A stretch of 64,000 nt of DNA from Micrococcales bacterium (GTDB lineage Bacteria; Actinomycetota; Actinomycetes; Actinomycetales; Microbacteriaceae), in the NCBI GenBank assembly GCA_017306245.1, contig JAFKIY010000001.1, forward strand, positions 1 through 64,000, in the 5' to 3' direction. Under the pieces are notes generated by a model. That model worked only from the letters and a program-made list of their open reading frames with translations, did not search any database and had not been told where the DNA came from. Within the stretch, counting starts at the first letter, position 1. The number at the start of each line of letters is the position of its first letter. The position numbers and the translations under genes were made by a program. This document shows, piece after piece, positions 62,832 through 64,000 of this stretch.

Positions 62832-64000
62832 TGGCAACCTCGTCCGGGGCAGAACTGGGAGAATTCGCGCAGCGCCACATCGGCACACACTCCGATGCGC
62901 AGTCGACGATGCTCGACGTGCTCGGCTACGAATCGTTGCCGGCCCTGGTGTCGGCGGCGGTTCCGGATTCGATCAAGCTCACGGAGGAAGAATCCGTTCT
63001 TCCTCCCGCGGCAACCGAACGTGAGGCGCTTGCCGAATTGCGCGCGTATGCCTCCCGCAACCGCGTGAACCGCGCGATGATCGGCCTCGGCTACTACGAC
63101 ACGATTACGCCGGCCGTGATCAAGCGGAACGTTCTGGAGAACCCGAGCTGGTACACCGCCTACACTCCGTATCAGCCGGAAATCTCGCAGGGACGCCTCG
63201 AGGCGCTCATCAATTTCCAGACCATGGTTGCCGACCTCACCGGCCTGGATACCGCGAATTCTTCGATGCTGGACGAGTCCACCGCGGTGGTCGAGGGCAT
63301 GCTTCTGGCCCGCCGCGCGTCAAAGTCCGGCTCCAACGTCTTCCTCGTCGACGAGGACGCGCTGCCCCAGACGAAGGCGCTGCTGGAAAACCGGGCGGCC
63401 GCCGTCGGAATCGAGCTGCACTACACGGCATACGACATGTCTCCGCCGCCATCGGACATCGACGTGTTCGGCGCCCTGATCCAGTACCCGGGGTCCTCCG
63501 GGCGCGTGTGGGATCCGCGCGAGGTCATCGATGCGGTGCACGCACAGGATGGCCTCGTCGTCGTGGCAGCCGACCTGCTCGCGCTCACGCTGCTCACCTC
63601 GCCGGGTGAGCTCGGAGCCGATGTCGCGGTGGGCACGACACAGCGATTCGGCGTGCCGATGGGCTTCGGCGGACCGCACGCGGGATACCTCGCGGTGCGC
63701 TCGGGCCTCGAACGCCAGCTCCCCGGGCGCCTCGTCGGAGTGTCCAGAGACGCGGACGGCAACGTCGCGTACCGCCTCACCCTCCAGGCGCGGGAGCAGC
63801 ACATCCGCAGAGAAAAGGCGACGTCCAACATTTGCACCGCCCAGGTGCTGCTCGCGGTCATGGCGGGGATGTATGCCGTGTATCACGGCCCGGCGGGCCT
63901 GAAGGCGATCGCCGAACGGGTCACCTCCCGCACCCGGTTCCTCGCCGACGCGGCGACCGACGGCGGACACACCATCATTCACGGAAACTATTTCGACACC
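62831..64000 (+). CDS. gcvP: Glycine dehydrogenase (decarboxylating), P protein, 5' part
   Basis: 390 codons to the window edge, out of about 950 expected. [21 protein letters not shown] at the N-terminus, then [41 protein letters not shown] (core: [20 protein letters not shown]) and [13 protein letters not shown]. The PLP lysine is in the missing C-terminal half. It decarboxylates glycine and loads the lipoamide of GcvH. Translation is coupled to gcvH through TGATG. Confidence 0.95.
   Translation, partial: MATSSGAELGEFAQRHIGTHSDAQSTMLDVLGYESLPALVSAAVPDSIKLTEEESVLPPAATEREALAELRAYASRNRVNRAMIGLGYYDTITPAVIKRNVLENPSWYTAYTPYQPEISQGRLEALINFQTMVADLTGLDTANSSMLDESTAVVEGMLLARRASKSGSNVFLVDEDALPQTKALLENRAAAVGIELHYTAYDMSPPPSDIDVFGALIQYPGSSGRVWDPREVIDAVHAQDGLVVVAADLLALTLLTSPGELGADVAVGTTQRFGVPMGFGGPHAGYLAVRSGLERQLPGRLVGVSRDADGNVAYRLTLQAREQHIRREKATSNICTAQVLLAVMAGMYAVYHGPAGLKAIAERVTSRTRFLADAATDGGHTIIHGNYFDT

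Overview
The window is high-GC DNA from an actinobacterium, most likely Microbacteriaceae. The evidence is GTG starts, many ATGA start/stop overlaps, a mycothiol S-conjugate amidase, DUF501/DUF4307/DUF4245/DUF6264 proteins, a DUF222-HNH protein, and TAnnnT -10 boxes placed about 6 nt before start codons (leaderless genes). The genus cannot be read from the sequence.

Layout. 1-264: tail of an IS110-type transposase and short inverted repeats. 265-3871: divisome protein, DUF501, subtilase and type II NADH dehydrogenase. 3909-3982: tRNA-Leu(UAA), followed by an atypical lipoprotein gene that looks foreign. 5.6-15.2 kb: SulP transporter; TetR-MFS-PLP enzyme-lactone oxidase-GH1 operon with a clear operator; hydrolase/OsmC fusion. 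15.2-24.3 kb: TetR-controlled ABC exporter, DUF222-HNH, LemA/HtpX, YcaQ-like protein, AI-2E-type permease, threonine dehydratase.

24.3-49.6 kb is a conserved actinobacterial backbone. From memory, its gene content resembles M. tuberculosis around Rv1080c-Rv1112: greA, DUF4307, mca, small membrane protein, TrhA, short-chain cis-prenyltransferase, phoH, fumC, DUF4245, xseB/xseA, glpX and ychF. Departures from this backbone are an MMPL gene, a carbonic anhydrase, a DEDDh exonuclease plus a predicted polymerase-beta-type nucleotidyltransferase coupled to xseA/xseB, a decayed ispH fragment, and two sensor-kinase-like genes without a response regulator. 49.6-56.7 kb is accessory: HigBA, a frameshifted Nudix gene, GNAT proteins, small membrane proteins, a CPBP protease, a three-repeat surface protein and a deleted DUF664 gene. 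56.7-64 kb: acyl-CoA dehydrogenase, a deazaflavin-type reductase, a CASTOR/POLLUX-like channel, and the glycine cleavage operon gcvT-gcvH-gcvP behind a tandem glycine riboswitch; gcvP runs off the right edge.

The most interesting candidate for an undescribed system is the four-gene coupled operon at 37472-40880 (DEDDh exonuclease, NTase, ExoVII large and small subunits), which suggests coordinated nucleotide addition and removal at nucleic-acid ends.
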